Shown here: piece after piece, positions 62,238 to 62,458 of the stretch | How the letters are laid out: each line of letters begins with the position of its first letter | Numbering within the stretch: position 1 is the first letter of the stretch | Translations under genes and position numbers: made by a program | The notes under the pieces: generated by a model | What the model saw: the letters and a program-made list of their open reading frames with translations, nothing else | What the model was told of the DNA's origin: nothing | The model's database searches: none | DNA from: Chitinophaga pinensis | GTDB taxonomy: Bacteria > Bacteroidota > Bacteroidia > Chitinophagales > Chitinophagaceae | Assembly (NCBI GenBank): GCA_945878115.1 | Contig: CAMDVD010000014.1 | Location: forward strand, 1-62,458 | DNA length: 62,458 nucleotides | Direction of reading: 5' to 3'

Positions 62238-62360
62238 AGTATTTATTTTTTTAGTGTCATTTGATTTTTGAGAATAAAGGAGTATGTTTGATTGGGGGAA
62301 ATCGGAAGTAGAATTTCAGAAATGCTCCAAAAAAATACAATCGTTTTTAAAGAAATGTAA

Positions 62361-62458
62361 ATGCAGTATATTAACCCAATTGAAATATTAGGATTATCAA
62401 ATGCTTTTGATGCTACTAGCATTGACAATGAAATAATTAGAAAAGCAAAGCGAAAATT
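62361..62458 (+). CDS. Start of an unidentified gene, cut by the window end
   Basis: ATG 62361 opens a frame (MQYINPIEILGLSNAFDATS, then IDNEIIRKAKRKI) that runs off the window. The text resembles the N-terminus of a Bacteroidota family with the pattern INPxExLGL...IDxxxIxKAKRKL, whose function I do not know. It is too short for more. Between tcdA and this start (62238-62360) nothing else is seen. Confidence 0.5.
   Translation, partial: MQYINPIEILGLSNAFDATSIDNEIIRKAKRK

Overview
The window is AT-rich chromosomal DNA of a Bacteroidota bacterium, probably of the Chitinophagales/Sphingobacteriia side. The evidence is several secreted proteins ending in type IX secretion (T9SS) type A or gliding-type (type B) sorting domains, GEVED-domain giants, DUF6089-like outer-membrane barrels, a CusA-TolC fusion, and many copies of the Bacteroidota -7 promoter box TAnnTTTG just upstream of start codons. 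No phage, integrase, transposase or CRISPR array was seen. Most of the window is ordinary core genome; the unusual content lies in intergenic repeats, decayed genes and one metal-efflux block.

Layout. 0-4 kb: outer-membrane barrel, di-haem cytochrome c peroxidase plus TlpA-like thioredoxin, a DUF4160/DUF2442 pair, and a stand-alone HsdR_N-like nuclease-fold protein. 4-7.4 kb (minus): UDP-xylose synthase, UDP-glucose dehydrogenase and a DegT sugar aminotransferase, a nucleotide-sugar cassette. 7.4-14 kb: barrel protein, Kdo transferase, a propeller protein with a gliding-type C-terminus, a TPR protein and ClpX. 14-20 kb: two T9SS-exported proteins on the minus strand around a repeat-rich stretch (15.4-17.0 kb) that carries a DUF433/DUF5615 toxin-antitoxin pair and the remnant of another T9SS protein; then DinB. 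20-26 kb: SBBP/PKD giant, TylF-like methyltransferase, FG-GAP/PQQ-like secreted protein.

26.3-33.7 kb is a heavy-metal efflux block: a His-rich small exported protein, a hypothetical exported protein, a CusA/CzcA pump fused to a TolC-like outer-membrane factor, and its adaptor lipoprotein. It is followed by a clearly decayed Fe/Mn superoxide dismutase gene. The block is bracketed by two same-orientation copies of a hairpin repeat, the right one touching the 3' end of tRNA-Arg(ACG). Then come rlmH, tRNA-Met/Ile2 (CAT), dnaG, a MurG-like glycosyltransferase, an orphan ABC ATPase and rimO (33.8-39.9 kb).

40.2-48.7 kb holds two giant tandem GEVED/T9SS paralogues whose similarity is patchy, as expected from gene conversion, each ending in a related terminator. 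They converge on an ECF sigma factor and a TPR-bearing anti-sigma-like protein. The rest is a DbpA-like RNA helicase, aconitase, prolyl oligopeptidase, dihydrolipoyl dehydrogenase, a small operon (small membrane protein, GT2, DUF2752, DUF4190-like) and TcdA. A new gene begins at the right edge and is cut off.

The signals most worth a second look are the dispersed modular repeat families (A with an amplified hairpin module H, B, C, E and heptad arrays), the superoxide dismutase pseudogene, the signal-peptide-like junction inside the CusA-TolC fusion, and the two orphan T9SS sorting domains.
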